DNA of 61,633 bases from Deltaproteobacteria bacterium (GCA_947484175.1 CANKOI010000011.1:1-61633); one strand, 5' to 3'; shown: positions 7,211-15,799, numbered from the stretch's first letter. Numbers and translations: made by a program. Notes: generated by a model not told the origin, from the sequence alone.

Positions 7211-7299
7211 CAGGCGTCGGGGGCGAGCTGGATGAGCCAGACGCTGAGCCCGACCACCCCTACCAGCGAGACGATGCCGACGGCGAGTGCGAGGACCAT
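7210..7299 (-). CDS. 29-residue single-transmembrane small protein
   Basis: ATG at 7297-7299, TGA at 7210-7212. The product reads MVLALAVGIVSLVGVVGLS, then VWLIQLAPDA: one hydrophobic helix with a short polar tail. Its stop overlaps the next start by one base (TGATG type), and the TPR protein gene ends 5 bp upstream. Such tiny membrane proteins are often missed. No homology claimed. Confidence 0.5.
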   Translation of the reverse strand: MVLALAVGIVSLVGVVGLSVWLIQLAPDA

Positions 7300-7304
7300 G
7301 CGGC

Positions 7305-8879
7305 CTACTTCACGCTCTGACGCATCGACGCCGGGCAGGAAGGGATGACGTCTACCTTGTAGTAGCCGAGTTCGTCGGCCCAGAACTCACCTTCGAACGG
7401 CCACTCCTGCCATCCCTTCCGGATGCGCTCGGTGCGCTTCACATCTTTAGCGGCCTCGAGCTCCTTGCCGGTGATCGCCGCCTGTTCGAACATCTGCTGC
7501 TTCATCCTTAGGATGTCGAGGATGAACAGCTCGCTGTTGGTGAGCATTCCGCTCAACTCGTCTTCCTGTGCGGCCAGCCGGTCCTTTACCCGCTGACCTT
7601 CGGTGTCGATGACGGTGTCGCGTCGAGTCTCCAGCCAGGTGCGGGCGCTGTCGGAGAACGGGTTGCTCTCGATCGACTTCATCCGCTTGAGTTCATCGTT
7701 GGCGGCGCGAACGGCGGCCACACTCTGGCCGAACCGTTCTTCGCCGGCCCAAGGGCGCCAGAGCATCTCGGGCAAGTCGCCAGTTCTGCCTTTGCTGCGG
7801 TAGTCCCGCGCGGCTTCGAAGGCAGCGACGGTGGTCATCCCTCCGGCGGACCGCAACGCCGCCCGCACGGGCTTGTACTTCTCCGCGAAGTGCGCCATTT
7901 GCCTTTCGGCCTCGGGGAACTTGCAAAGCAGGAACATGCTGTAGATGCGCAGCAAGTCGGCTTCCGGGTAGTACCACGTGTCGAAGAAGGCCGAGTCGAA
8001 AGGAAGGAGTTGGGCCAAGGAGCCGTTGAGGTCGTCCACACGGAAGTGGGCCCACGCGCGTTCAAACTGTGCGTCAGGCCAGTACTCGCTCGCTCGGGTG
8101 ACGCGACTGTACGACTCGATGGCCCGCGGGTAGTTTCCCGCGCCATACCAAGTCCGGGCGGTGTTGATCTGCACGCTGTCCGACCACCGGGCCTCCCGGC
8201 CGCGGCCGGTTGCACTCGCCGCCTCAAAAGCCTTCAGCGCATCTTCGTGGCGGGCCTGCTGGTTGAGCACGATGCCCTCGAGCACCTTTGCGTCGGCCCA
8301 CAGCGGGTCGCCCGGCCGTACCATGAGCAAGATTCCACTCGCGGCGCCCCACTGGCCCTCCCGAACGTTCTCTTTTGCTGCAAGGTAGGCCATCTGCCCG
8401 CGCACGTCGTCGGTGCGCGCGAGGCCGAGGTTGCCGGCGAAGGGTTTTTGCAGGATGCTCAGGTCGCCCACTTTCGTGGCGATCTCGATGGCGGCCGGAA
8501 CCCGAAGGCTCACTTCGTTCACATTCGTGTCGGAAGCCGCGGAAAAGGCTTGGGCATACGCACATAAGGCCGCGTAGGGCAGCGACATCTCGTTCAGCAG
8601 GTCGCCGAGTCGGGCGTAGGCCTCGCCGTGAAACTCGGCGAGGGAGGGGTCTTCCACGATGATGACCAGGGCGTCGGCCGCGCGCGCCTTGCCCCCCGCC
8701 GCCACCTCCCGCTCGTAGTCGGCGAAGGCCGCTCCCCGCTGTTTGGCTTCTTTTTTGGTGAGCTCCGCCGGGTCGGCCGCAGTCGGCTTCTCAACCTCCT
8801 TGGCGGGCTTCTTGTCTTTTGGGCCGGCCCACGCGGTGGTGCAGAGCAGCAACCCGAGGACGAGCGGCAGCCTCTTCAC
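7305..8879 (-). CDS. periplasmic TPR-repeat protein
   Basis: 524 residues. GTG 8879 gives a clean signal peptide (VKRLPLVLGLLLCTTAWAGP) followed by a Lys/Glu-rich stretch. The rest is helical with TPR-like units, for example YARLGDLLNEMSLPYAALCA, NTARTWYGAGNYPRAIESYS and ARTWYGAGNYPRAIE-type repeats, then a C-terminal helical domain with ELSGMLTNSELFILDILRMK. Its start overlaps the stop of the outer-membrane barrel gene by four bases (GTGA), so the two are coupled. In myxobacteria such TPR/barrel/VWA neighbours occur in envelope clusters related to motility. That link is an inference only. Confidence 0.8.
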   Translation of the reverse strand: MKRLPLVLGLLLCTTAWAGPKDKKPAKEVEKPTAADPAELTKKEAKQRGAAFADYEREVAAGGKARAADALVIIVEDPSLAEFHGEAYARLGDLLNEMSLPYAALCAYAQAFSAASDTNVNEVSLRVPAAIEIATKVGDLSILQKPFAGNLGLARTDDVRGQMAYLAAKENVREGQWGAASGILLMVRPGDPLWADAKVLEGIVLNQQARHEDALKAFEAASATGRGREARWSDSVQINTARTWYGAGNYPRAIESYSRVTRASEYWPDAQFERAWAHFRVDDLNGSLAQLLPFDSAFFDTWYYPEADLLRIYSMFLLCKFPEAERQMAHFAEKYKPVRAALRSAGGMTTVAAFEAARDYRSKGRTGDLPEMLWRPWAGEERFGQSVAAVRAANDELKRMKSIESNPFSDSARTWLETRRDTVIDTEGQRVKDRLAAQEDELSGMLTNSELFILDILRMKQQMFEQAAITGKELEAAKDVKRTERIRKGWQEWPFEGEFWADELGYYKVDVIPSCPASMRQSVK

Positions 8880-9547
8880 TTGCTGCCTCCGCTGAGGATG
8901 CTCAGGCCCACGCCGATGCCTACGTTCGATTTGAAGCCCCACGTTGCACTCTGCGAGCGGTACTCGAAGAGCATGCTGTCGCGCAGCTCGAGCCGCAGGA
9001 GCGACGTCTTGGACAAGAAGAGGCGGGTGCCGATGCCGATGGGGAGAGTGGGCGAGATCGTGAGGTCGCCAGGCGGCAGCAGCGACTGCTCGAGCGTGGC
9101 CCCTGCGCCCACGAGCACGTACACATCGTGGTGGAGCACCTTCTTCCCGCCGAGGTTCATCTTCGCGTAGGCCAACGTGTACTGCACATCGGCCTCCGCG
9201 CTCGCGAGGTACCGGTAGGCCTCGACGGCCACCCCGTAAGTCGGGCCGGCTAGCTCGGTGTAGACGGCGTTTTCAAAGCCGTAGCCTCCTCCCACCTGCA
9301 CCTCCACGCCCACCGTGTCGGAGACATGTTTGGTGCCCGAGAAGGCGACCTGCGGGGCGATGGTGTAGCCGTCGAACGGCATCACCGCGAGCATGGCGCC
9401 CATCTCCAAGGTGCCGTCCTTCCGGTACAGCATTTTTTGGACGACCTTCACCTCGGAATTCTTGAGCACGCCGATGTCGAGCGTGTCCTTGGCGATGTCT
9501 TTGGTGGGGTCAGCGGCGAGCGCAAGCGAAACGGAGAGCAGGAGCAT
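8876..9547 (-). CDS. outer-membrane beta-barrel protein, myxobacterial type
   Basis: 223 residues with a short signal peptide (MLLLSVSLALAADP). It has alternating amphipathic strands with the Gly/aromatic pattern of a barrel (VGVEVQVGGGYGFENAVYTE, VLVGAGATLEQSLLPPGDLT) and a C-terminal strand SNVGIGVGLSILSGG. It resembles the outer-membrane beta-barrel domain described in Myxococcales (TIGR04565 type). ATG 9547 was chosen for the signal peptide; the open frame upstream of it is antisense to the VWA gene. First in a coupled pair with the TPR protein and 17 bp after the VWA lipoprotein stop, all on the minus strand. Confidence 0.75.
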   Translation of the reverse strand: MLLLSVSLALAADPTKDIAKDTLDIGVLKNSEVKVVQKMLYRKDGTLEMGAMLAVMPFDGYTIAPQVAFSGTKHVSDTVGVEVQVGGGYGFENAVYTELAGPTYGVAVEAYRYLASAEADVQYTLAYAKMNLGGKKVLHHDVYVLVGAGATLEQSLLPPGDLTISPTLPIGIGTRLFLSKTSLLRLELRDSMLFEYRSQSATWGFKSNVGIGVGLSILSGGSK

Positions 9548-9564
9548 GAAGGGGTGGGCCTCGC

Positions 9565-10881
9565 CTAGATGGGGAGTTCGCGCGGTACCCCGCCCAGCGG
9601 GCGGTAGTAGATGCGCACATCGGAGTTGTAGTCGGGGATCGCAGTGCCGTGGAACGACACGGCGTTCTCGGAGGCGTCGTAGCTCCAGCCGTCCGACCAT
9701 ACGGCGGTGCCGGCTTCGACCGTCCCGCTGTCCAGGGCCGACTCTTCGACGGCCACGCCATCGACGAACACGCGGATCGTGGACACGTCGGGAACGCCTT
9801 GGAGCACGAACGCAGTGATCTGGTTGTTGAGCAGCTCGCCGAGCTTCGTGAGGTTGTCGCCCCAGTCGGTCGGAGCGCAGCCGTTGGCCTGATCCCTGAG
9901 GTCGATGTAGCGGCCGCCGGTTTGGCTGGCGGCGAGCTGGTAGCGCTCCACGCCCCAGGTCTGGGCGCCGTCGAGGCAGCTGCCGTCGTTGTCGTGGTAC
10001 GCGGGACCGATCACTGCGAAGCGGGTCGGGTTCGGAAACTCGGCGAGCAGGTCGAGGTACAGGCTGGGGTCGCTGTCGGCGGTCGGTACGCGCCGGCTGC
10101 CGTCGCCCTCGTCGGTGACGATGACGATGAGGGTGTTGGCCTCGGGCCGGATGAAGTCGGGCACGCTGCCCGCGTCGGCTTCGCTGATCGGGGCGTCCTC
10201 CGCCCAGCAGCCGTCCGGGGGCGCCGCCGAGGCACGGCACAGGGTGTCGAGCGCCGCTTCGAGCCCTTCTTCGGTTCCTGCGCCTTCATCGGAGACCCAG
10301 CCGCCGGGGCACAGGCACTCAAGGTACTCGCGGGGAATTTCGTCGCCTTCGGGGAGCGGGCAGGAGCCGTCGTCGTCGGCGACGTAGCCAGGGTCGGTGG
10401 AGAGGTCGGACTCCTTCCAGTACACCGTGTCGCACACGAGGTTGGTGCGGAACGCGGTGGCCACGTCGGGGTCGCCGCGGCTGACCACCGGGGAGGCGCC
10501 CGTGAGGGTGCCGGACTCCCCATCGTCCACATCGGCCGTTGGGCCGGTGGCGTAGTTGGCGCTGGTGGTGGTGATGGCGAGCTGGTAGTCGATGATCGAG
10601 CCGTTCTCCGTGCTCTCCCGCACGTAGTTGTCTACCGCGTCACCCAAGGTTTCGCGGGGAACGTCGGAACCCTCGGCGCTGGTGAGCTGGGCGAGGAAAA
10701 CCTCGAAGTTCAACGCGAGCGCGCTGGCCTCCTCCTTCATCGAGCCCGACGAGTCGATGACGAAGAGGATGTCGGCGTTGTTGTTGAACGTGGCCTGTTC
10801 AAAGCCCGTGACGCGGAACAGCTCGTAGCTGTTGCATCCGGCCAGTAGGGTGAAGGGCAGCAAGAGCGACATGCTCCGCAC
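9565..10881 (-). CDS. VWA-domain lipoprotein
   Basis: 438 residues. Lipoprotein signal MRSMSLLLPFTLLAGCNSYE (lipobox LAGC). A von Willebrand A domain follows with a full MIDAS start DILFVIDSSGSM and a later VIVTDEGDGS strand. Several Cys pairs lie in the middle (LVCDTVYW, ECLCPGGW, DGCWAEDA, DGSCLDG), likely disulfides in an exported protein. The C-terminal part is a beta domain (TIRVFVDGVAVEESALDSGT). Start may be 10881 or the internal ATG 10872. Metal-dependent adhesion or assembly role inferred from the MIDAS. Confidence 0.85.
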   Translation of the reverse strand: MRSMSLLLPFTLLAGCNSYELFRVTGFEQATFNNNADILFVIDSSGSMKEEASALALNFEVFLAQLTSAEGSDVPRETLGDAVDNYVRESTENGSIIDYQLAITTTSANYATGPTADVDDGESGTLTGASPVVSRGDPDVATAFRTNLVCDTVYWKESDLSTDPGYVADDDGSCPLPEGDEIPREYLECLCPGGWVSDEGAGTEEGLEAALDTLCRASAAPPDGCWAEDAPISEADAGSVPDFIRPEANTLIVIVTDEGDGSRRVPTADSDPSLYLDLLAEFPNPTRFAVIGPAYHDNDGSCLDGAQTWGVERYQLAASQTGGRYIDLRDQANGCAPTDWGDNLTKLGELLNNQITAFVLQGVPDVSTIRVFVDGVAVEESALDSGTVEAGTAVWSDGWSYDASENAVSFHGTAIPDYNSDVRIYYRPLGGVPRELPI

Positions 10882-10951
10882 TCCGAGGTGGCGTGCATCC
10901 TACCGCCTTCCTGGCCCCCGCGGCAACCGCGAGCGACCGGGAAGGCGGCGG

Positions 10952-12280
10952 TCACATCTTCTTGACCAGCGCGTTGACCGCGTTGAAGGTGGTCGTGACC
11001 TGATGGTGAATGCGGATGCCCTTCTTCTGGTGGTACTTGAGGAGTTCCGACCAGATGTTGGTGATCTCCGCGCGTACTTCGGGGTAGCTCTGTGCCGCTA
11101 CGAGGGTGCGTAGGCGCTCCACCGCCGGCGGAACCTCCATGTCGGCGTAGCAGTCCGCGATTCGCTCTACCGTCTGTGCGAGCTGGGCCTGCAACGCGTG
11201 GGGCCCGCGGTCGGCAGCAGCGCCTCCATCGCTCAGGCCCTCCGCCTGCCGACGGCGCTCCCGCAACGACTCGAAGGCTCCGGAAGTGGAATCGCCGGGG
11301 CGGGGTGCATCCACGATCGGCTCCCAGATCACGTCGGGGGGGTCCTCGGCCGGCAACGGCGGCGATTCGGCTGGCGGCTCCGCCCGATCCGTTTCCGGCT
11401 CCTCTTCGGGTTCGAGTACGGCCTCCACGTACACTGGGGCCGGAGCGGCTTCGGGTTCGGGCTGCGGTTCGGGCTCGGGCTCCGCCTTGGGCTGGCGAGA
11501 GCGGCGCCGTTCGGGCTCGGCCTCAGGCGCAGAATCCGGGGGCCCGGCTTCTGCTCCCGCCGTGGCCTCGAGGGCTGTGAGTCCACGCTCCTTCAGGAAC
11601 CCGTGCACGTTCCCGAAAATCTCGGCGTACTCCGCTAAGCGGAACCCGCCCTTCACCGCGCTGGCGCCCAGCTCGTTGTGGCTCTCGATCACGGCGGCGC
11701 GGCCGCTGGTGGTGGGTTGCAGGGTCACCTCAGGGCTCACGATCGCGTCGACCTGCAACCGCACCGCTCCGATCCGCACCGCCACCTGCGCCTGCACGCC
11801 GCGCGCCGACAGGGTGCCGCCGTTGAACTGGAAGTTGCGAGCGCGCAGCACGTTGGCCGCGACATCGCCGTGGAACTCCGCGTCGCCGCCGAGCGTGGGG
11901 GTCTGCATCACGGCGGCACCGCGCACGGAGAGCCGTCCGTTCACGCGAAGCGACGGCACCGCGAGCCCCCCTGATGCGTCCACATCGCCCTCTACGTCTA
12001 CGGTCTCCGCCTCCAGGTCTCCCCCCACGCGCAGAGCTCCGCCCGCCTTCACCACCGTCGCTTGCATCGCACCGAGGACGGTGATGTTCCCGTGCGCTTC
12101 GATGTGGTCTGCTCCCTCCGCGCTCGCCAGCGTCACGTTGCCGCCGTGGCTGACCACCCGCCTCAGGGGCTTTCCGCCGACCCGACCGTGCAGCACGATG
12201 TCTCCGGCATACTCGATGCTCACACCATCGCTTTCGAAGGTGAGGACGACGTCTTCGGGAACGACGAACGACTGTGGCAT
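10952..12280 (-). CDS. bactofilin-like beta-repeat protein with Pro/Glu linker
   Basis: 442 residues. After MPQSFVVPEDVVLTF the first about 200 residues are short repeating beta turns rich in Gly/Val (HGGNVTLASAEGADHIEAHG, GALRVGGDLEAETVDVEGDV), as in bactofilin or FapA/DUF342 right-handed beta-helices. A 120-residue acidic proline-rich linker (EPEPEPQPEPEAAPAP) follows. The C-terminus is a helical domain (LAQTVERIADCYADMEVPP to NALVKKM). No signal peptide, so cytoplasmic; polymer-forming or polar scaffold role is possible but unproven. Divergent from the membrane protein at 12366. Confidence 0.6.
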   Translation of the reverse strand: MPQSFVVPEDVVLTFESDGVSIEYAGDIVLHGRVGGKPLRRVVSHGGNVTLASAEGADHIEAHGNITVLGAMQATVVKAGGALRVGGDLEAETVDVEGDVDASGGLAVPSLRVNGRLSVRGAAVMQTPTLGGDAEFHGDVAANVLRARNFQFNGGTLSARGVQAQVAVRIGAVRLQVDAIVSPEVTLQPTTSGRAAVIESHNELGASAVKGGFRLAEYAEIFGNVHGFLKERGLTALEATAGAEAGPPDSAPEAEPERRRSRQPKAEPEPEPQPEPEAAPAPVYVEAVLEPEEEPETDRAEPPAESPPLPAEDPPDVIWEPIVDAPRPGDSTSGAFESLRERRRQAEGLSDGGAAADRGPHALQAQLAQTVERIADCYADMEVPPAVERLRTLVAAQSYPEVRAEITNIWSELLKYHQKKGIRIHHQVTTTFNAVNALVKKM

Positions 12281-12354
12281 TTGGGGCGCTCCGGCGGGAG
12301 GGCCGAACGTAGAGCGGAGGTCGGGGCGCGTCAACCGGGGAAGCGCCGGTGTGC

Positions 12355-12360
12355 TATGTT
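12355..12360 (+). promoter_or_regulatory. putative -10 box, leaderless type
   Basis: TATGTT (in GCTATGTT) lies 5 bases before GTG 12366, nearly identical in sequence and spacing to the box before 623. Confidence 0.4.
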
Positions 12361-12365
12361 GGGCC

Positions 12366-14093
12366 GTGGTTCGGGGTGCAATTCTTCGGCTGCGTACGAG
12401 CGGGCCGGCAGCGCTCGTTCACGCTGCGCTGGCCCTGTTGGTCACGGCCCCGGGCGTGTGGACCCTGAGCTCGCGGTTCATCGGCGACGCGAGGGTGGAT
12501 GTGTGGAATCACGCGTGGGGCGCCTGGTGGTTCGCACGGTCGGCAGAGTACGGGGAGGTGCCGCTGCACACCACCCTGCTGAACGCCCCGACCGGCGGGT
12601 GGTTGTGGTTCATCGACCCCATCGGCGGTGCGCTGGGGGCCGCTCTCTACCCCCTTTTCGGCTTGGTGGCGGCGTGGAACCTGGTCCTCATCTCCCTCGT
12701 GGCGGCGGCGAGCGTCGCCGGCCGCGATTTGGCCCTCGCGGTCGGAGCCGGGCGGCGGGCGAGCTGGGTGGGCGCTGTGGGCGTTGCGGCGTCCGCGCAC
12801 CTCGTGTCGGAGCTGCACAACGGGATCAGCGAGGCTGCGGGGGTGGCGTGGGGGGCGTTCGCGCTCGCAGCGGTGGTGCGTGCGGCGGACGCGCCGGGGG
12901 AGACGCGGCGATGGGTCCGTGCGGGGGTGCTGGGGGGCCTCACGGCGCTTGGTACCTACTACTACGCACTGGGGCTGGCCCTGGCCGCGGTCGTGGTGTT
13001 GGGCGACGCCCTCTGGCGGGGCGAGCGCAGAGCGCTGGTGCGGGGCATGGCCATCGCGCTCGTTCCGGCGGTAGCGATCGCGCTGCCGGTCGTGCTCACC
13101 GTTCATCACACGGTCGCGGAGGGGCGGACATCCATCGTTCCGCGGCAGGCCGGCGCTTGGCAGGATCAGCTCTGGGCGCTTGAGCACAACGCGGTGGACC
13201 CCCTGAGCCTGGTGGTGCCGGGCAACTTCCAGTCGGTCGACCTCACCCGCTTCGGCGAGTCCTTTCGCCACACCAGCTACCTTGGCTGGGTGGCGCTGTT
13301 GGCGGCCTCGCGGTCTCCTCGCCGCCGGCTGTTGTGGGCCGCGGCCGTCCCGCTCGTGTTCAGCCTCGGGCCCTTCCTGTGGATCGGCGGCGGCTGGGTG
13401 GGGCCGAGCGGCGGTGCGCTCGCGCTCCCCTACCGGCTCTTTCTGGAGGTGCTGCCCGCGAACGCGATCGCCCATCCCCAGCGCATCGGGTTCATCGGGA
13501 TCGCCATCGTGGCGGCGCTGGCGGCGTCGGCGCTTCGGGAGAGGTGGTCGCTCTTGGTAGCGGGCCTGCTGCTCGCTGAACTGTTGCTGGTGAGCCCCGC
13601 GCCTTGGCCGCTGGCGCGTGCTCCCGTGTTGGACACTCGCGCGGCGCAGGCCATCGCCGAGCGGATGGCGCAGGAACGCCCGGAGCGAGCCGCCGGGCCC
13701 GCCGTGGTGCTCGATCTGCCTGTCGAGGCGCCGACCGAAGGGATGAGTACCTCCAGGTACCTCGTGCTCCAGACGGTGCACGGACAGCCGATCCCCTTCG
13801 GGCCGAACGTGCGGAAGGACGGTTTTACGCTGTACGGCAGCCGCGTGGCGGTCGCCCTCGTGTTCGAACGCCCCGCCGATCTGGCCAGCCTCTCGCTCAG
13901 CGAGGTGGGCGATCTCGGCTTTGTCGTACTCCACCGTGACCTTGGGGATGTGTCGCTGGCGGAGTCCCTGCTTCGGGAGCACGCCGGCGAGCCGGAGGAG
14001 TACGGCGCCGCGCTGTTGTGGGACCTGCGCGCGCTCGCCGGCGCGAGCGGCGCCCCCTCACGAGGACCGTCGGGCGGCGCGCCCACGCCTTGA
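12366..14093 (+). CDS. polytopic membrane protein, glycosyltransferase-like
   Basis: 575 residues with about ten hydrophobic helices. After the first helix comes a loop DARVDVWNHAWGAWWFARSA that recalls the Asp-containing first loop of GT-C membrane glycosyltransferases. The C-terminal 130 residues are soluble (VVLDLPVEAPTEGMSTSRYL). It shares architecture and the D-V-x-x-x-x-W-G-x-W-W-F motif with the protein at 48825, so the two are paralogs. GTG 12366 follows a TATGTT box; GTG 12351 is an alternative. A role in lipid-linked sugar transfer is an inference from topology. No substrate can be named. Confidence 0.7.
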   Translation: MVRGAILRLRTSGPAALVHAALALLVTAPGVWTLSSRFIGDARVDVWNHAWGAWWFARSAEYGEVPLHTTLLNAPTGGWLWFIDPIGGALGAALYPLFGLVAAWNLVLISLVAAASVAGRDLALAVGAGRRASWVGAVGVAASAHLVSELHNGISEAAGVAWGAFALAAVVRAADAPGETRRWVRAGVLGGLTALGTYYYALGLALAAVVVLGDALWRGERRALVRGMAIALVPAVAIALPVVLTVHHTVAEGRTSIVPRQAGAWQDQLWALEHNAVDPLSLVVPGNFQSVDLTRFGESFRHTSYLGWVALLAASRSPRRRLLWAAAVPLVFSLGPFLWIGGGWVGPSGGALALPYRLFLEVLPANAIAHPQRIGFIGIAIVAALAASALRERWSLLVAGLLLAELLLVSPAPWPLARAPVLDTRAAQAIAERMAQERPERAAGPAVVLDLPVEAPTEGMSTSRYLVLQTVHGQPIPFGPNVRKDGFTLYGSRVAVALVFERPADLASLSLSEVGDLGFVVLHRDLGDVSLAESLLREHAGEPEEYGAALLWDLRALAGASGAPSRGPSGGAPTP

Positions 14094-14168
14094 AATGTCC
14101 CGTCTGGTCTGCGAAGTCGCGCCCGGGCCTTGCGCGCGGCACCACGATTTGGCACATTGACGATGTTC

Positions 14169-14174
14169 TAGGAA
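14169..14174 (+). promoter_or_regulatory. putative -10 box, leaderless type
   Basis: TAGGAA lies 6 bases before ATG 14181. A TTGACG just upstream (14157-14162) is too close to serve as its -35. Confidence 0.3.
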
Positions 14175-14180
14175 CACGGA

Positions 14181-14864
14181 ATGGTTTCGCTTCTTCTTCT
14201 CCTCGCTGCCTGCCCCACCGAAGCCCCTGAAGTGGGGGTCGGCACCCCCGGCGCCGCTCCCGACGGCACGGCCCCCCCCCCCACAGAGGCATCTGGCGGT
14301 CCGGGCGGGGCCTCCACCGTCAATACGGAGCCCTTGAACGTGGTTCCGGGGGAAGGCGTGAAGCTGACCGGCACCGCCACCTACGAAGGAACGGCGGAAG
14401 GCTCGGTGCGGATGGATGTGCTCAAGCAGGCCGGGGGCATGCCCTCGCTGGTGTACTCCACCACCCTCGAACGGCTTGGCCCCTTCGAGGTGGAGCTGCC
14501 CAAGAACTTCGGCAGCGTTCAGGTGACCGTGTTTGTGGACACGACGGGCGATGGCCCCACCGTAGGCGAGCCGATGGCGGCGAGCGCGTTTATGGAGATC
14601 GGGGAAACGCCTCCCGCGGCGGTGACGCTGGTTTTGGCGAAGCTGGAGTCGGGTTCGGGCGGTCCGCCTCCGCCCGGCGCCGGCGGCGCGGCGCCCCCGG
14701 TCGGGGGCCCCGGTGCACCCGGCGCACCCGCCGGCGAGGGTGCTCTTCCTGCGAACGGCCCCGCGGGCGACCCGCCCGCAGGTGGGGGCCCTGGCGGCCC
14801 GCCCCCGACGGGCGCGGCGCCGGTCAGCGCCCCCGCTGCCGCGCCGGCCGCCGCTCCGGGATAG
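14181..14864 (+). CDS. lipoprotein with Pro/Gly-rich C-terminus
   Basis: 227 residues. Lipobox in MVSLLLLLAACPTE (LAAC). A central beta domain of about 110 residues (VKLTGTATYEGTAEGSVRMD, FGSVQVTVFVDTTGDGPTVG) resembles small carbohydrate-binding or Ig-like folds. The last 75 residues are Pro/Gly/Ala repeats. A 21-bp tandem duplication covers the stop codon. The design (lipobox, VxLTG beta domain, Pro/Gly tail) recurs in the lipoprotein at 47998, so the two may be related. Function unknown. Confidence 0.75.
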   Translation: MVSLLLLLAACPTEAPEVGVGTPGAAPDGTAPPPTEASGGPGGASTVNTEPLNVVPGEGVKLTGTATYEGTAEGSVRMDVLKQAGGMPSLVYSTTLERLGPFEVELPKNFGSVQVTVFVDTTGDGPTVGEPMAASAFMEIGETPPAAVTLVLAKLESGSGGPPPPGAGGAAPPVGGPGAPGAPAGEGALPANGPAGDPPAGGGPGGPPPTGAAPVSAPAAAPAAAPG

Positions 14865-14885
14865 CCGGCCGCCGCTCCGGGATAG
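14844..14885 (+). repeat. 21-bp tandem duplication across a stop codon
   Basis: Bases 14844-14864 and 14865-14885 are identical 21-mers that begin CCGGCCGCCG and end CGGGATAG, followed by a further CCGG. The TAG at 14862-14864 ends the lipoprotein; the second unit carries a second TAG in the same phase, so read-through would add only seven residues. Confidence 0.95.
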
Positions 14886-14890
14886 CCGGA

Positions 14891-14916
14891 AGCCGCCCCC
14901 GCGACTAGGGGCGGCT
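14891..14916. terminator. hairpin between convergent genes
   Basis: AGCCGCCCC (14891-14899) and GGGGCGGCT (14908-14916) form a perfect 9-bp stem with an 8-base loop. It lies between the ends of the convergent genes 14181-14864 and 14918-15799. No T tract follows on either strand. A bidirectional terminator is likely. Confidence 0.6.
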
Positions 14917-14917
14917 C

Positions 14918-15799
14918 TCAGGGACTGACCACCGTGTAGGCAGCCTTGTAGAAGTAGTAGCTCTCGGAGCCGCAGTGGGCCGGGCCGCCGTGCCAGCTCC
15001 CGTCCTTCAGCGAGCTGTCTTCGTCGAGGGTGCAGACCTGCCCGATGATGCTGCTTCGTGTACTGTAGTAGGCGTCTTCACCGTGGATATCGGCGATCCT
15101 CACGCTGCTGCCGGCGGGCACCGAGTAGGTGGCTACGCCGAGGGGTACACCCGGCGAAGGCGGCGGGGCCTGAGCGGCGGCAGCCTGCTCCTCGTACGCC
15201 GCCTTGTGGAAGTAGTAGCTGCTGCCGTCGTCGCAGGTGGCGCTGCCGCCGTGCCACTCCCCATCCTTGAACGAGCTCTCTTCGCCGAGGGTGCAGAGCT
15301 TGCCAAGCATCGTGCTGCGTTCCGCGAAGTACGCATCTTCGGAGTGGATGTCGAGCAGCTTCACGCGGGTGCCGTTCGGCAGGGCGCGGGTGGCGCGTAG
15401 TCCGGGAATCGCCGGGATCAGGCTGGCTGCGGGGGCGGCCACGACGGGAGCGGGGCCCACATCGACGTAGGCGGCCTTGTAGAAGTAGTACGTGGCGCCG
15501 TTGCCACAGTCCTTCACGGCACCTCCCTGCCAGCCATCGCCGTTGTAGGTGCTCGGGCCGTCGGTGACGCAGATCTGGCCTACGATGGTGTCACGGTCCA
15601 CGTAGTAGGCATCCTCGGTGCTCAGTTCGGTGATGCGGACCTGCTCGCCGCCCGGTACGGCGAACAAGGACCGGCCGTCCGCCGCGGGGGCCGTGCCAAG
15701 GTCGATCCCCGCCTCCCGGAGCACCTTCTCGAAGTCTCCGCCGCAACAACAGAAACCAGCCGCAACCACTACGCCGGTCATGGGGATGAGGATCTTCAA
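14918..15799 (-). CDS. exported protein with three Cys-containing 70-residue repeats
   Basis: 293 residues. TTG 15799 gives a signal MKILIPMTGVVVAAGFCCCG with a lipobox-like Cys. Three repeats follow, each with the pattern V-x-I-x-D-I-H-x-E-D-A-Y-Y, R-S-x-I-x-G-Q-x-C-T-L, S-S-x-K-D-G-x-W-H-G-G, C-G, YYFYKAAY. Repeat 1 is the most diverged (CVTDGPSTYNGDGWQGG). Each repeat has two Cys, probably one disulfide. The repeats resemble small beta modules used for binding at the cell surface. Family not recognised. Convergent with 14181. Confidence 0.75.
   Translation of the reverse strand: MKILIPMTGVVVAAGFCCCGGDFEKVLREAGIDLGTAPAADGRSLFAVPGGEQVRITELSTEDAYYVDRDTIVGQICVTDGPSTYNGDGWQGGAVKDCGNGATYYFYKAAYVDVGPAPVVAAPAASLIPAIPGLRATRALPNGTRVKLLDIHSEDAYFAERSTMLGKLCTLGEESSFKDGEWHGGSATCDDGSSYYFHKAAYEEQAAAAQAPPPSPGVPLGVATYSVPAGSSVRIADIHGEDAYYSTRSSIIGQVCTLDEDSSLKDGSWHGGPAHCGSESYYFYKAAYTVVSP

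Noticed and set aside
11286..12365. In-frame 360-residue upstream extension of the membrane protein at 12366
   Set aside because: It is antisense to the bactofilin-like gene, Ser/Arg-rich, and lies before the -10 box at 12355.
14157..14162. TTGACG as -35 of the 14181 gene
   Set aside because: Only 6 bases separate it from the putative -10; spacing is wrong.
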